From: Methanothrix sp.
Lineage (GTDB): Archaea > Halobacteriota > Methanosarcinia > Methanotrichales > Methanotrichaceae
Direction of reading: 5' to 3'
Assembly: GCA_026394565.1 (NCBI GenBank)
Contig: JAPKYA010000105.1
Coordinates: 1 to 64,000, forward strand
DNA: 64,000 nt
The notes under the pieces are model-generated. The model did not search any database and was not told the origin of the DNA. It saw only the letters and a program-made list of their open reading frames with translations. A program made the translations under genes and the position numbers. Numbering within the stretch: the first letter of the stretch is position 1; the number at the start of each line of letters is the position of its first letter. This document shows, piece by piece, positions 41,476-51,196 of this stretch.

Positions 41476-42889
41476 CTGATTCTCCACCTACATCTATTAC
41501 ATCTAATTCTTCGACGATCGCGTCGACTCTAAGGACTTCGGCGAGGTTCGGGCGGGTTCTGCCTCCGTCTCCGGAGATCAACTCCTTGATATACAGACCG
41601 CTGTCGCCTCTGATATTTATGCGGACCAAGTTGCCCGCAACCTCTAGTAGATCAGCGCTATGAACTTTTCTCACTCTGAGCTTATCTGCTCTTCGGTGAG
41701 ACACGCGGGTTGGCGTACGCTGATCGATCGGCCCTTCCAATTCCTTCAGGACGGATTTAAGCTTTTCTTCTGAAACCTCTGCACCAAGCCTGACCAGCGC
41801 GGAGTAGGTCTTCTCAAATTTGGCCTCTTTGAGCTTCTCCACCATAGCGGAATTGGCTCCGGCGAGGCCCAATACTTCCACTTTGCCTGCGGCGCGGCGG
41901 TTGATCTCCTCTTCCAGCCTGGCCAGATCGATTGTCCTGATGAGGGGGCGCACCGCCTCGACGATGAAGGGCCGGCCAGTGCCCATCATGCGGGCGTCGA
42001 TGTCCTCGCGACCTGCTCCGTGAAAGACGGTGTCTTCGGCGTCGGCCGCGTCCATCACTGCCGGGCGGATCAGCTCGTCCACTGACTCCTGATACATTTT
42101 GCCCGTGCCCTGGCAGCGGGGGCAGCCGCGACCGCGGCATTCGCGACAGGGCCAGCGTGTCTGGGGAATGCCGCGCACGAGCTTTCGGTAGCGCCCGCCA
42201 ATGAAGAGGGAGGCGACCTGCAGCTCCACCTCACCCTTTTCCAAATTGAGGTGAACCACCACATCCGGGCTCTTCAAATCAACCGTCTTCCCTGTCAGGG
42301 CACAAAGCCTCTTTCCAATCTCGCGATTCAGCTCCGACTTGAAGGGCTCGGCGTGACTGGAGCCGCCGTCCGCCTGCAAGAGCTCCTCGTTCTCAGCCAA
42401 AAGGCCGGACATCTTTGTGCCCACGACCAGGGTCTCAATCTCCCGGCCCGCGATGGCGGCGGCAGCTTTGTCCGCCCAGGCGTCCAGGTTGGGGGAGGCC
42501 ATCTCACCTAAGCATACGGTGCAACGGGCATCCTCCTCATTCTTGCGGCCCAGCTTGAGGCGCGCCGATCGGAAGCAGGGCGCCAGCTCTTCAAGCAAGG
42601 CGCGGTCTTCATCGGCGGAGGCCTGCATGGCCAGCACTGTCTTGAGGGAGCGCCCGCGCTCGGCGTTGGTGAAACCTGTGGAGAGCATGGCAAACTGGCG
42701 GCCCAGGCAACTGTCGCAGATGGGGCCGAGGCCGATGATCTTCCGGGCGGTGTCGAGGATGTTTTCTTTGGGATTCTCTAGATTCTCTGGATTCTTTAAA
42801 TTGTCTTCACGACCATCCTGCCCAAGGAGGCCAACGAATTTATTCGTGGGAGGAATTGGGCACTCCCGTAGGTTGTTATTTATTATCAT
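41411..42889 (-). CDS. pus10: tRNA pseudouridine synthase Pus10
   Basis: The 492-residue protein has an N-terminal zinc-binding part (LGPICDSCLGRQFA, CTVCLGEM), RWPCRECRGRGCPRCQGTGK in the middle, and the catalytic block HGAGREDIDARMMGTGRPF with the nucleophilic Asp. Pus10 makes pseudouridine 54 and 55 in archaeal tRNA; TrmY, encoded 1.8 kb away, methylates position 54. The first 20 codons lie in sequence shared with the adjacent tnpB element, so the start codon may come from the insertion. The last 20 codons overlap L21e and look like a run-on tail. Confidence 0.93.
   Translation of the reverse strand: MIINNNLRECPIPPTNKFVGLLGQDGREDNLKNPENLENPKENILDTARKIIGLGPICDSCLGRQFAMLSTGFTNAERGRSLKTVLAMQASADEDRALLEELAPCFRSARLKLGRKNEEDARCTVCLGEMASPNLDAWADKAAAAIAGREIETLVVGTKMSGLLAENEELLQADGGSSHAEPFKSELNREIGKRLCALTGKTVDLKSPDVVVHLNLEKGEVELQVASLFIGGRYRKLVRGIPQTRWPCRECRGRGCPRCQGTGKMYQESVDELIRPAVMDAADAEDTVFHGAGREDIDARMMGTGRPFIVEAVRPLIRTIDLARLEEEINRRAAGKVEVLGLAGANSAMVEKLKEAKFEKTYSALVRLGAEVSEEKLKSVLKELEGPIDQRTPTRVSHRRADKLRVRKVHSADLLEVAGNLVRINIRGDSGLYIKELISGDGGRTRPNLAEVLRVDAIVEELDVIDVGGESDGTSSRNAEEVKRQAEQDSQG
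42832..42850. repeat. Left hairpin of the tnpB element
   Basis: ACGAAT (42834-42839) and ATTCGT (42842-42847) form a stem around TT. The 17 bases from 42834 to 42850 occur identically at the right side (43999-44015). Such subterminal hairpins are what single-strand IS200/IS605 transposases recognise. Confidence 0.75.
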
Positions 42890-42908
42890 AGAACCACATC
42901 CTCAATAT

Positions 42909-44018
42909 ATGATGCAAACTCTTATGGTCAAGGTTGAAACTACATTGGAGCAAGCCAATGCTCTCCATAAGACCATGCATCAATTCAACGCAGCTTGTAA
43001 CGATATAGCAGATACTGCTTTTGCAATGCATGTTGCGAACAAAATTGAACTGCAAAAGATAGTCTACTATCCAATCAGAGAGAGATACAATCTGTCTGCT
43101 CAGATGGCCGTCAGAGCTATTTCCAAAACAGTAGAGGCTTACAAGAGAGATAAGTCCATCAAGCCAACTTTTGATCTTGACGGGGCTATGCCCTATGATC
43201 AACGTATTTTGAGTTGGAAGGGGCTTGATAGGGTATCTTTGCTTACCCTTGAAGGCAGGCTTATTCTGCCGGTTCTGATTTGTGAATACCATTGCCCCAA
43301 GATGATTCAACCAAGAGGCCAGGTTGATTTGCTTTTCAAGGATAATGCCTTTTATCTGGCTGTTGTAGTTGATGCTCCAGAGGCGCCTCCTATTGGTCCC
43401 ATTGACGTTCTTGGTATCGATTTTGGAGTTAAGAACATCGCCGTTGACTCCACGGGCGAGGTATTCTCCGGAGATGCGATCGAAAAGACCAGAATCAAAG
43501 TTGCTATCATCAAATCCGATCTTCAACGTTGTGGTACACCAAACGCCACAAGACATCTTAAAAAGATCGGCAAACGTGAATCCAGATTCAGGCGTGATAC
43601 AAATCATTGCGTCTCCAAGAAGATGGTTGCAAAGGCCAAAGACACCTCTTCCATTATTGCCCTTGAAGATCTTAAGGGAATTCAGAAGAGGGTAACGGTT
43701 AAGAAAGCCGAGAGACACAGACATCTTTCTTGGGGATTTGATCAGCTTAGGCAGTTTATCGAGTATAAGGCAGCTATTGCTGGTGTTCCGGTTGCCTATA
43801 CCGATCCTGCCTATACTTCCCAAGAATGCAGCTCCTGCCATAATATCTCCGAATCTAATCGTCCTACAAGGGATGATTTTATTTGTAGAAGCTGTGGACT
43901 CTCTCTCCCGGCTGACTACAACGCAGCTCTAAATATCAGAGCAAGGGTAGCCGTCAACATGCCCATCGCAGCCCGACTTTTTGCGGAGCAGCAAGTCCAC
44001 GAATTTATTCGTGGGTAG
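42909..44018 (+). CDS. tnpB: IS200/IS605-family TnpB RNA-guided nuclease
   Basis: Starting at ATG 42909 the 369-residue product has a complete RuvC core: D171 in LGIDFGVKNIAV, E253 in IIALEDLKGI and D336 in LPADYNAALNI. The zinc finger has C307, C310, C326 and C329 (CSSCH, CRSCG). All catalytic residues are present, so it may be active. TnpB is guided by an omega RNA from the element's right end and cuts empty donor sites. No TnpA transposase is next to it. The frame is open far upstream, but only as the shadow of pus10. Confidence 0.93.
   Translation: MMQTLMVKVETTLEQANALHKTMHQFNAACNDIADTAFAMHVANKIELQKIVYYPIRERYNLSAQMAVRAISKTVEAYKRDKSIKPTFDLDGAMPYDQRILSWKGLDRVSLLTLEGRLILPVLICEYHCPKMIQPRGQVDLLFKDNAFYLAVVVDAPEAPPIGPIDVLGIDFGVKNIAVDSTGEVFSGDAIEKTRIKVAIIKSDLQRCGTPNATRHLKKIGKRESRFRRDTNHCVSKKMVAKAKDTSSIIALEDLKGIQKRVTVKKAERHRHLSWGFDQLRQFIEYKAAIAGVPVAYTDPAYTSQECSSCHNISESNRPTRDDFICRSCGLSLPADYNAALNIRARVAVNMPIAARLFAEQQVHEFIRG
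43997..44015. repeat. Right hairpin of the tnpB element, overlapping the tnpB stop region
   Basis: CCACGAAT (43997-44004) pairs perfectly with ATTCGTGG (44007-44014) around TT. It encodes the last TnpB codons (HEFIRG). By analogy the omega RNA scaffold would cover the tnpB 3' end including this hairpin, with its guide read from flanking DNA just downstream. Confidence 0.75.
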
Positions 44019-44380
44019 TTGACTCATAATGACTCTTCATATCCTGCATTTCGAGCTTCTGGTTTATTAGAGCTTGCTCATGAAAAGAATATGATCAAGC
44101 CCATCTAGTATCACCAGTGTTCGAATCTGGATTCGTATTTGAGCATTGATTTTAAAACGCAATACCCCGCAGCTTGCTGCGCGGGTGCGCCGCCGCCGTT
44201 TCACTGAAAGGACAAAGGCGAAGGGATCGATATCGATTCGCTTTGCTGGTTTGATCCTTCACAAGATGACCAAAGACCTCTGCGAGTGGCTGTGATGGCT
44301 CTTTGGCGTCTGCCTTTCTCATTCTACTTCAACTTGCACTTCAAGGCTTATAACTGCAATGCTTTGCATAACTAAGCGAT
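44019..44380. other. Intergenic region after tnpB with an ORF tail and a GC hairpin
   Basis: At 44031-44108 an open frame of 25 codons ends the region after the element (SYPAFRASGLLELAHEKNM and on); it may be the tail of a gene the element entered. A GC-rich hairpin (GCAGC at 44169-44173 with GCTGC at 44176-44180) follows. The remaining 200 bases show nothing convincing. Confidence 0.35.
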
Positions 44381-44629
44381 CTACAATTCGCCTATATATT
44401 TCTCCAGGAAGTCGAAAGGTGCTGGTCTATTCTTTGCAAGCTGCCAGGCATCGTATGAGCAGAGGATAACGCCCACAATCCAGCCCAATCCCGAGCTGAT
44501 GGCTGCTATCAGGACAGTCAATAAGAACAGGACTATTCCGCGTTTGGTGTACCCCAAATAAATATGGCCGAGTCCAGCGATGAGAAGGTTCAATATCACT
44601 GCGATTGTTGGGCTCTTCGATTCAGACAT
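44381..44629 (-). CDS. Small TM2-like membrane protein
   Basis: The 82-residue protein has two hydrophobic helices joined by GLGHIYLGYTKRGIVLFLL, the TM2-type arrangement with a Gly-rich first turn and a short basic loop. It ends in a short cytoplasmic tail. Function is unknown; such proteins are common in archaeal membranes. It follows trmY on the same strand after 36 bases. Confidence 0.75.
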   Translation of the reverse strand: MSESKSPTIAVILNLLIAGLGHIYLGYTKRGIVLFLLTVLIAAISSGLGWIVGVILCSYDAWQLAKNRPAPFDFLEKYIGEL

Positions 44630-44665
44630 GATTTAGCTCCATTTTCATTAAGGCCGTTATTATCC

Positions 44666-45268
44666 TCATCCCGGCATAAATACGTTGGTGTCCAAAAGCC
44701 CGTGTATGAGCACTACGCAGTGGTCGGCGTGCAGGCTGGTCTGCCCCAGCGAGACTACCCTGGCCCCGGCCTGCTCGATCAGGCCCTCTTCGTCCGGCGT
44801 CATGCCGGTGTGGTCTCCCAGGATGAAGGCCGTCTCGCCGGAAAGGCTGCCGGCATCAAGGCCGCGAATATCCGCGCCGTCCTCGCGCAGGTAGATCAAT
44901 CTGGCATCTTTCAGATCGGCCAGCACCTCCGCCAGGCCGCCGGTGCGCACGAAGATGCCGGAAGTGGACATGGCCCACGGCGGGGTCGCGGGCACGGCCA
45001 GGGCCTTCTTGAGCAGAGCGGCCGTAGTGCGCTCGTCGGGATTAAGGTGGCGAAGCGTCTCGCCTACGAGCCGTATGGTCTTGGGAACTTCCCCGCCTAG
45101 CAGCACCAGGTAGACGCAGACGTCCTTTCGAATGCCGTGCGAGAGGACGAAGGCAGCCGTGACGGCGCGACAGAGAATATCCAGGCGGCCGGAGGTGCCG
45201 GGGATGTCTTCCAAGGAGAAGTTGGGTGTGGTGGTGGCCTTGTGACCGACGACAATGAAATTGCGCAT
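44666..45268 (-). CDS. trmY: tRNA (pseudouridine54-N1)-methyltransferase
   Basis: From ATG 45268 the 200-residue product begins MRNFIVVGHKATTTPNFSLE and has SGRLDILCRAVTAAFVLSHG and FILGDHTGMTPDEE, the SPOUT-fold SAM-binding knot of TrmY. It methylates pseudouridine 54 (made by Pus10) to m1-pseudouridine in archaeal tRNA. The upstream in-frame extension to 45313 lacks family sequence. Confidence 0.93.
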   Translation of the reverse strand: MRNFIVVGHKATTTPNFSLEDIPGTSGRLDILCRAVTAAFVLSHGIRKDVCVYLVLLGGEVPKTIRLVGETLRHLNPDERTTAALLKKALAVPATPPWAMSTSGIFVRTGGLAEVLADLKDARLIYLREDGADIRGLDAGSLSGETAFILGDHTGMTPDEEGLIEQAGARVVSLGQTSLHADHCVVLIHGLLDTNVFMPG

Positions 45269-45354
45269 AGCTCTAAAGACGAGCAGGAGATACAAGCATT
45301 TTTCGGACTCCAACTAATCTGCATTTGGAGCTTCAAAAAAGGGAATGGTTAGCC

Positions 45355-46377
45355 CTAAAATCCCAGCTCCTTGGCTCGGGCATAGGCTGCCTTCGCCTCG
45401 GCGCTCTTGCCCAGGGCCTTCAAGGCATCAGCTTTTAGGCTCCACACTTGACCATCTTCGGGATTTGCTTGCAGGGCTCCGTCAAACGCCTGGGCAGCCT
45501 CATCGTACCGGTACAGCTCGCTGGCAAGAAGGACACCCATCATCTTCCAGGAGGTCTCATCCCCAGGATCGATACGGGTGGCATTGGCAAATGCGTTGAC
45601 TGCCTCTTCAGAGTTTCCCACATTGTGCAGCAGCAGTCCTTTCTCGGCCCATAGTTTCGAGTTTTCGGGATCGGTCATTAGGCTTTTGTTGGTGATATTC
45701 AGGGCTTCTTGGTAGGCTCCAGTGGCTTCGTCTGTCCTGTTTGACATAGTGAGGGCGTTAGCTTCGTTGATCCAGGCCAATTTGTTGTCGGGATCGATCT
45801 GGATGGCTCTTTCGTAATATTTGAGGGCATCATCGTATTTGCCCAGGACAGCCGAGAGCAGGACACCTCCGTTAATCCAGAGATCAATATCTTGCGGGGC
45901 CAACGCAATGACCTTTTCTAAAGCTTCTGTAGTCTCATTGTAGTTGCCCTGTTCAGCGAAAAGGTGAGCCTTTTCAAACCAGATCTGGGCCTTTTCGGAG
46001 TTCTGCGAAGCGGCCTCGAGAGCTTCATCCAAAATCTTCACGGACTCGTTATATCTGCCCAGATTCAGCAACGCACTGGCTTTGACCAGCCGGCCCCTCG
46101 TCTGCTGGGGGTCCAGCTCAATCGCCTTATCAAAAGCCTTGATGGCATCCTCGTAAAGGCTTTTGTCATTTATCGAGCCTGCCCAAAGGCTGAGGACTGT
46201 GCCCATGCCAAGCCAAGCTTCTGTATTCTCTGGATCTAGCTCGATGGCCTTATCATATGCTCCAATGGCCTCTTCCTTAGATCCGTTCCTGAACAGCTCC
46301 TGGCCCTTTTTGAACCAATCCTCTGCGGTATTCTCCTGCGCCGGAGGCGTCCAATATTCCATGTACCCCCTTTTCAA
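45355..46377 (-). pseudogene. TPR protein, probably the frameshifted 3' half of the TPR-LTD gene upstream
   Basis: About nine TPR units (for example EEAIGAYDKAIELDPENTEA) fill this 340-residue frame. It lacks a signal peptide, unlike the other TPR genes here, and starts MKRGYMEYWTPPAQENTAED. The sequence before its ATG reads RSGVLKRGYMEYW, which would complete the LTD domain of the gene upstream if one base were removed near 46384-46392. The two frames overlap by about 100 bases. I infer that they were one gene of about 870 codons. TPRs bind partner proteins. Confidence 0.65.
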
Positions 46378-47884
46378 TACCCCGGATCGAATCCCTCAGG
46401 GTCAAATTGCCGGCAGTATCGTTCAGGTCGATCTCGCTGCCAAGATAGAGATCTGTCTGGTTGCTCTCGCCTTGGCCGAAGTGGATGCGGATCTTCTGGC
46501 CAGGCTCAAGGGAGAAGTTGGGGATGATGATCGACTTATTCTCATCTCCATCAGCAATCAGTCTCAGGTTCCTGAATCCCTGGGCCACGTCCTCGTTATT
46601 GGCCAGTTCGATGAACTCGTCATCTCCAAGAGAAGTAACGTTGGTAACGACAGGCGGGGCCTGAAGAAACTGCGGCTCGGCGCTATATCCCACCGTTCGG
46701 GCTCTGGCGAAGGCGGCATCAGCTTCCGTGTCACTGTTCAAAGCCCAGAGTGCCAGTCCCTTATCAATCCAGGCCTCTGCGTAGTTCGGATTGAGCAATG
46801 TGGCATTATCGTAGGCGCTCAGTGCATCTTCGTACCTATTCAGGCCCAGCAGGGCATTTCCCAGGCCGTGCCAGATATCGCATCTTCTGGAGTTGTTCTT
46901 GACGACTTCTCGATAGGATACGAAGGACTGATTGTACTCCTTTTGGGACTCCTGATGCCTGCCCATGCTATCGAGCAGCCTGCCCCGTCCAATCCAAACA
47001 TCCTCTGGATACCTGGGGTCAAGCTCCAGGGCTTTGTCATAGGCCAGGAATGATTCGTTGTACTTGCCCTGTATTCTGAGAATCTCTCCCTTACCAAGCC
47101 ATGCCTTTGCCAGATAGAAGAAGCTATGAGGAGATTGCATATCGAGTTGAATGACCTTCTCGTAGAGCTCAAGGGCATCGTCATACCTGCCCAGGCTCCT
47201 CAGAACATTGGCCTCTCCGGTAAGGATATCTCCATCCCTGGGATCAAGCTGCAGTGCTCTGTCGTAAGCTTCCCGTGACTGATTATACCTGCCAAGGTCT
47301 CTTGCCAGAACCGTACCAAGCTCGTGCCAATCCCTCAGGTCCTCGGGGTTAATCCTGTTGGCATTTTCAAGTGCCTGGACCGCTTCCTCGTATCTTCCCT
47401 GCTCTTCCAGGAGCTGTCCTTTGTATTGCCAGGCCTCGGCCTGAGCAGAAGTGTCGGAGCCTGCCACTTCGATTGCCTTCTCGTATGCCAGAAGGGATTC
47501 ATTCAACTTGCCCGGATCAGCAGTGACGATGAACTCCTGATAGAGGACAAAGCCTTTGCCGGACCAGGATCTGGCGTTCTTGGAATCGATATCGAGAGCT
47601 TTGTCACAGGCCTGGATGGCTTCAATGAAGGTTATGTTCTGTTCCTCTCCGGAGAGCTCCAGATTCGCATTACTGAGGGCTTTGCATTTAGCGCACCAGG
47701 CTTCTTTGTATTCGGGATTCAGCTTGACGGCCTGGGAATAGGCATCAATTGCTTCCTGCCAGGATCCTATCTTTTCCAGCTCCTGGCCACTCTTATACCA
47801 GCTCTCTGCGGTCTTCTCCTGCGCCATAACAGGAATGCAGAGCATAGCTACCGCTAACATAGCGATGGCAAATCTCGTTTTCAT
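46277..47884 (-). CDS. Exported TPR protein with C-terminal lamin-tail (LTD)-like domain, frameshifted end
   Basis: A signal peptide (MKTRFAIAMLAVAMLCIPVM then AQEKTAESW) leads into about ten TPR units, then a beta domain at about residues 410-500: VTSLGDDEFIELANNEDVA, NFSLEPGQKIRIHFGQG and NDTAGNLTLRDS. This resembles the lamin-tail domain of many archaeal surface proteins. The last 35 residues after LRDS look like out-of-frame sequence. It is exported and may act in the envelope as a scaffold. It is the second in a row of TPR paralogues, all on the minus strand. Confidence 0.85.
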   Translation of the reverse strand: MKTRFAIAMLAVAMLCIPVMAQEKTAESWYKSGQELEKIGSWQEAIDAYSQAVKLNPEYKEAWCAKCKALSNANLELSGEEQNITFIEAIQACDKALDIDSKNARSWSGKGFVLYQEFIVTADPGKLNESLLAYEKAIEVAGSDTSAQAEAWQYKGQLLEEQGRYEEAVQALENANRINPEDLRDWHELGTVLARDLGRYNQSREAYDRALQLDPRDGDILTGEANVLRSLGRYDDALELYEKVIQLDMQSPHSFFYLAKAWLGKGEILRIQGKYNESFLAYDKALELDPRYPEDVWIGRGRLLDSMGRHQESQKEYNQSFVSYREVVKNNSRRCDIWHGLGNALLGLNRYEDALSAYDNATLLNPNYAEAWIDKGLALWALNSDTEADAAFARARTVGYSAEPQFLQAPPVVTNVTSLGDDEFIELANNEDVAQGFRNLRLIADGDENKSIIIPNFSLEPGQKIRIHFGQGESNQTDLYLGSEIDLNDTAGNLTLRDSIRGIEKGVHGILDASGAGEYRRGLVQKGPGAVQERI

Positions 47885-47922
47885 TCACAAACCTCCTTTG
47901 ACCTCAAAAAAGTATGCCAGGA

Positions 47923-49593
47923 TCATCTCTGATACACCTGCTCCTTTGCTTTGGCAAATGCCGCATCGGCCTCGTCCTGGCGTCCCAAAGCCATGAGAAC
48001 CGCACCTTTCTCCTGCCAGATCTCGGCGTTTTCTTCCATCCCATCTAGCTGAAGTGTTTCGTTGTAGGCAGCGAGGGCCTCTTCGTACATTCCAAGCTCA
48101 GCCGCTATGCCTGCCTTCCAGCGCCAGGCTTCCGCAGATTGAGGATCTACCTCGACAGCTTGATTGAGGCTGTCCAAGGACTCATTGGCCCTTCCCATCT
48201 CGAAAAGGGACTCGTCGTATCTGGAAAGCTCGAAGAGTATTTTGCCTTTGGCGTCATGGGCATTGAAATCCTGTGGGCTTTGCAGGAGGGACTTGTTTGC
48301 TGAATCCAAGGCATTTTCGTAGGCATCCTTAGCCTCTTCTTCACGGCCCAGGGCCTTCAAGGCGCTGCCTCTATCGATCCAAAACTTTTGGTCAAGAGGA
48401 TACGGATCAAACGTGAAGGAGACTGCTTTATCGAGGGGCGTGGCATTGTTGAAAGCCTTGATTGCCTTGTCTGAAGCACCGACGGCTGCACCGTAAGTCG
48501 CCAGCGCCTCCTCGCTCTTGCCTAGCTTGGCGAGAGAATCTCCCCTGCCCTTTTGGGCCTGGGCGATCCCTGCATCTGCATGCATTGGGTAAAGCTCCAG
48601 AGCCCGGTCGAAGGCTTTGACTGCTTCATCATATCTGCCAGATGACCGCAAAGCATCACCCTTGCCGGTCCAGGCATAGGGAGCATTATATTCATACAGT
48701 TCAATGGACTTATCGAAGGCTTGTAGGGATTCGTTATAATCCCCAAGCTTTGCCAAGGCATTGCCCCGACCGCGCCAGGCATTGGCCAGGCGGCGGTCTG
48801 CACCCTCGCTGGTGAGGTTCAGGCCGATTATTTTTTGATAGATCTGGTCGGCATCCTCGTACCGGCCCATCTGCGTAAGGACATAACCTTCCTTCGCCCA
48901 GGGAAGAGACCAGATCTCGGGTTGGGAGCTGGCTGTTTCAGTGGCTGCAGCTCCCTCGAAAGCCAGGAGGGATTCGTTATATCTTCCGAGTGACGCAAGA
49001 AGCTCTCCCTTGAAGGCCCAGGCATCGTAGTTTCCGGCAGGATCTATCTGAACAGCCTTATCGACCCCCGCCAGAGACTCATTGTACCTCATCAACTGCC
49101 AGAGCGAGATAGATTTAGAGGTCCAGATATACGATAAAAACTCGGTCTGATTGGCATGGATATCTTGCCTGTAGCTACCTATGTTCTTGATAGCTTTATC
49201 ATAGGCATCCACTGATTCATTGTATTTCTCCATCTGGGAGAGCACTTCGCCTTTCATCTCCCAAGCGAGAGGATTTCCAGGATCTATCTGCAGGGCTTTG
49301 TCGATTGCCTTCATAGACTCGTTGCGTTTGCTCTGGTTATTGGCGATGAAGGCCAGCGTGTTGAGGTTGGGCACAATGGCCGTGTAGAACGTGGCATTGT
49401 TAGGTTCGAGCTCTATAGCTCTATTGTATGCTTTAACGGCCTCTTCGTAAGATCCGTTTCTGTCCAGATCCCGCCCTTTTTTATACCATTCATCTGCTGT
49501 CTCATCCTGTGCCACAGCGCAGACGCACAGCGTTGCCAGAGCCAGCAGGACGAGGGCGAGCTTTGAGCCTACTACTATCTTTGCGATCTTCAT
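47923..49593 (-). CDS. Exported TPR-repeat protein
   Basis: The 556-residue protein has an N-terminal hydrophobic signal (LALVLLALATLCVCAVAQ), then ETADEWYKKGRDLDRNGSYE and about 12 TPR units with repeated patterns like LGRYNESLLAFEGA. No other domain is seen. Exported TPR proteins of this type are abundant in Methanothrix and related methanogens; their partners are unknown. It is a paralogue of its neighbours, sharing the sequence just after the signal. Confidence 0.88.
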   Translation of the reverse strand: MKIAKIVVGSKLALVLLALATLCVCAVAQDETADEWYKKGRDLDRNGSYEEAVKAYNRAIELEPNNATFYTAIVPNLNTLAFIANNQSKRNESMKAIDKALQIDPGNPLAWEMKGEVLSQMEKYNESVDAYDKAIKNIGSYRQDIHANQTEFLSYIWTSKSISLWQLMRYNESLAGVDKAVQIDPAGNYDAWAFKGELLASLGRYNESLLAFEGAAATETASSQPEIWSLPWAKEGYVLTQMGRYEDADQIYQKIIGLNLTSEGADRRLANAWRGRGNALAKLGDYNESLQAFDKSIELYEYNAPYAWTGKGDALRSSGRYDEAVKAFDRALELYPMHADAGIAQAQKGRGDSLAKLGKSEEALATYGAAVGASDKAIKAFNNATPLDKAVSFTFDPYPLDQKFWIDRGSALKALGREEEAKDAYENALDSANKSLLQSPQDFNAHDAKGKILFELSRYDESLFEMGRANESLDSLNQAVEVDPQSAEAWRWKAGIAAELGMYEEALAAYNETLQLDGMEENAEIWQEKGAVLMALGRQDEADAAFAKAKEQVYQR

Positions 49594-49667
49594 TCAGTCA
49601 CACCTCTTTTTTTGCTTTTCACAACGCCGACCGATCCGGCAACCATTAACTAAAAAAATAGTCAGGG

Positions 49668-51095
49668 TCACTCCTTATACCCCAGCTTCCTGGCCACGTA
49701 GAACGATCCGCTGGCCTCGGTGACCAGGCCCTGGGCTTTCTGGACCTCGCCCCTGCCTGCCCAGGCATCTGAATAGATGGGACTCAGATCGATGGCCTGG
49801 TTGTAAGCCTCCAGAGCCACCTGGTTCCTTCCCTGTGCCCGCAGGGCGTCGCCCTTGCCTATCCAGACCGTCGGTGCATGGAATGAGCCGGGAGCGGCAG
49901 CAGCGATGGCCTGCTCAAACGCTTTTATGGCCTCGTCGTACTTGTCCAGCTTGAGAAGCGCCCGGCCTTTCAGCTCCAGGACGCTCGTATCATTGGCGTT
50001 GCTCAAGAGTGCCTTTTCGGATGCGTTGACTGACTTCTGGAAGGCGGCCAGGGCTTCCTCCTGCCGGCCTGTCTTGTTCAGGGCCTCTCCCTTAGAAATC
50101 CAGATTTCGGCCAGCTCTTTGCTGCCGCTCTCGGGCGTCAGTTCCAGGGCTTTGTCGAAGGCGGGCAGGGATTCGTTGTATCTCTTTAATTGAGCAAGCT
50201 GCGAGCCCTTTTCGCTCCAGGTCAGAGCATCGGCGGGATCGAGCCTGATGGCCTCTTCGTAGGCGGCCAAAGACTCATTCTGCCTGCCCAGATCGGCCAG
50301 AAGATACCCCTTGGTGCGCCAGGCCACCACAAAGCTCGGATCCAGCTCCGTTACCCTGTCCAGAGCCGCCAGTGTCTCTTCCTTCCTGTCCACATAGGAA
50401 AGAGATTGCGCCTTGGCCATCCAGACCAGTGATCGCTCTTTGGTGTCGTTCTCCGGTATCAGCTCTAAAGACCTGTCAAAGGCTTGCAGAGACTCGTTGG
50501 TCCTGCTCATCAAGGTAAGGAACTCGCCTTTTCTCTCCCAGGCGTCCAGGTTCTTGGGATCAATCTCCGTTACCTTGTTCAGAGCTTGCAGGCCCTCTTC
50601 CCATCGACCTAGATTCATGAGCGCCTCAGCCATGTTCCTCCAGAGGCTGGCGTTCCCGGGGTCCTTCTGGATGCTCTGGTTGAAGATCTGCACCGCCATC
50701 TCGTGGGCCTGGTTGGATTCATTCTGCCGGCCCAGGCTGCTCAAAGCCCGGCCTTTCTTCATCCAGGCCTTGGCATCCTGAGGATTCAACTTCAATTTTT
50801 CATCCAGAATGCCAAGCGCCTTTTCAGAAGCCCGGAGGGACTCCTCTTCTCTGCCTGAGATGGCCAACTCCAGGGCTTTGTAGGTCCAGACGGTATCGTT
50901 TGCGGGATCGATCTGCAGGGCCCGGTCGTATGCCGAGATGGCCTCATCGGTTGAGCCGTTCAATCTGAGATCATTGGCCTTTGTTACCCAGTAGTCCGTG
51001 GTGTTCTCCTGTGCCACAGCAGAAACGCACAGCACGGCCAGGGTCATCAACACAATAACGGACCCGGCTTTCGCTAACTTATTATTCAGTTTCAT
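49668..51095 (-). CDS. Exported TPR-repeat protein
   Basis: From ATG 51095 the 475-residue product has a signal peptide (KLAKAGSVIVLMTLAVLCVS then AVAQENTTDYW) and about ten TPR units. The frame continues upstream to 51158, but that part is not signal-like. It is the first gene of the TPR series. Its upstream region has three copies of a TTACGGCA motif around a TATA-like sequence. Confidence 0.88.
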   Translation of the reverse strand: MKLNNKLAKAGSVIVLMTLAVLCVSAVAQENTTDYWVTKANDLRLNGSTDEAISAYDRALQIDPANDTVWTYKALELAISGREEESLRASEKALGILDEKLKLNPQDAKAWMKKGRALSSLGRQNESNQAHEMAVQIFNQSIQKDPGNASLWRNMAEALMNLGRWEEGLQALNKVTEIDPKNLDAWERKGEFLTLMSRTNESLQAFDRSLELIPENDTKERSLVWMAKAQSLSYVDRKEETLAALDRVTELDPSFVVAWRTKGYLLADLGRQNESLAAYEEAIRLDPADALTWSEKGSQLAQLKRYNESLPAFDKALELTPESGSKELAEIWISKGEALNKTGRQEEALAAFQKSVNASEKALLSNANDTSVLELKGRALLKLDKYDEAIKAFEQAIAAAAPGSFHAPTVWIGKGDALRAQGRNQVALEAYNQAIDLSPIYSDAWAGRGEVQKAQGLVTEASGSFYVARKLGYKE

Positions 51096-51196
51096 GAAAT
51101 CACACTCATTTTTCTTCGGTAAACGCCGAAGGCGACCGAAGTCAAATAACTGGGGCAATAGGCCCTCCTCTCTCCACCCCGATTTCCCGCTCCGAT

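Noticed and set aside
42417..42908. Upstream extension of the tnpB frame
   Set aside because: Antisense to pus10 with no TnpB sequence; the family starts at ATG 42909.
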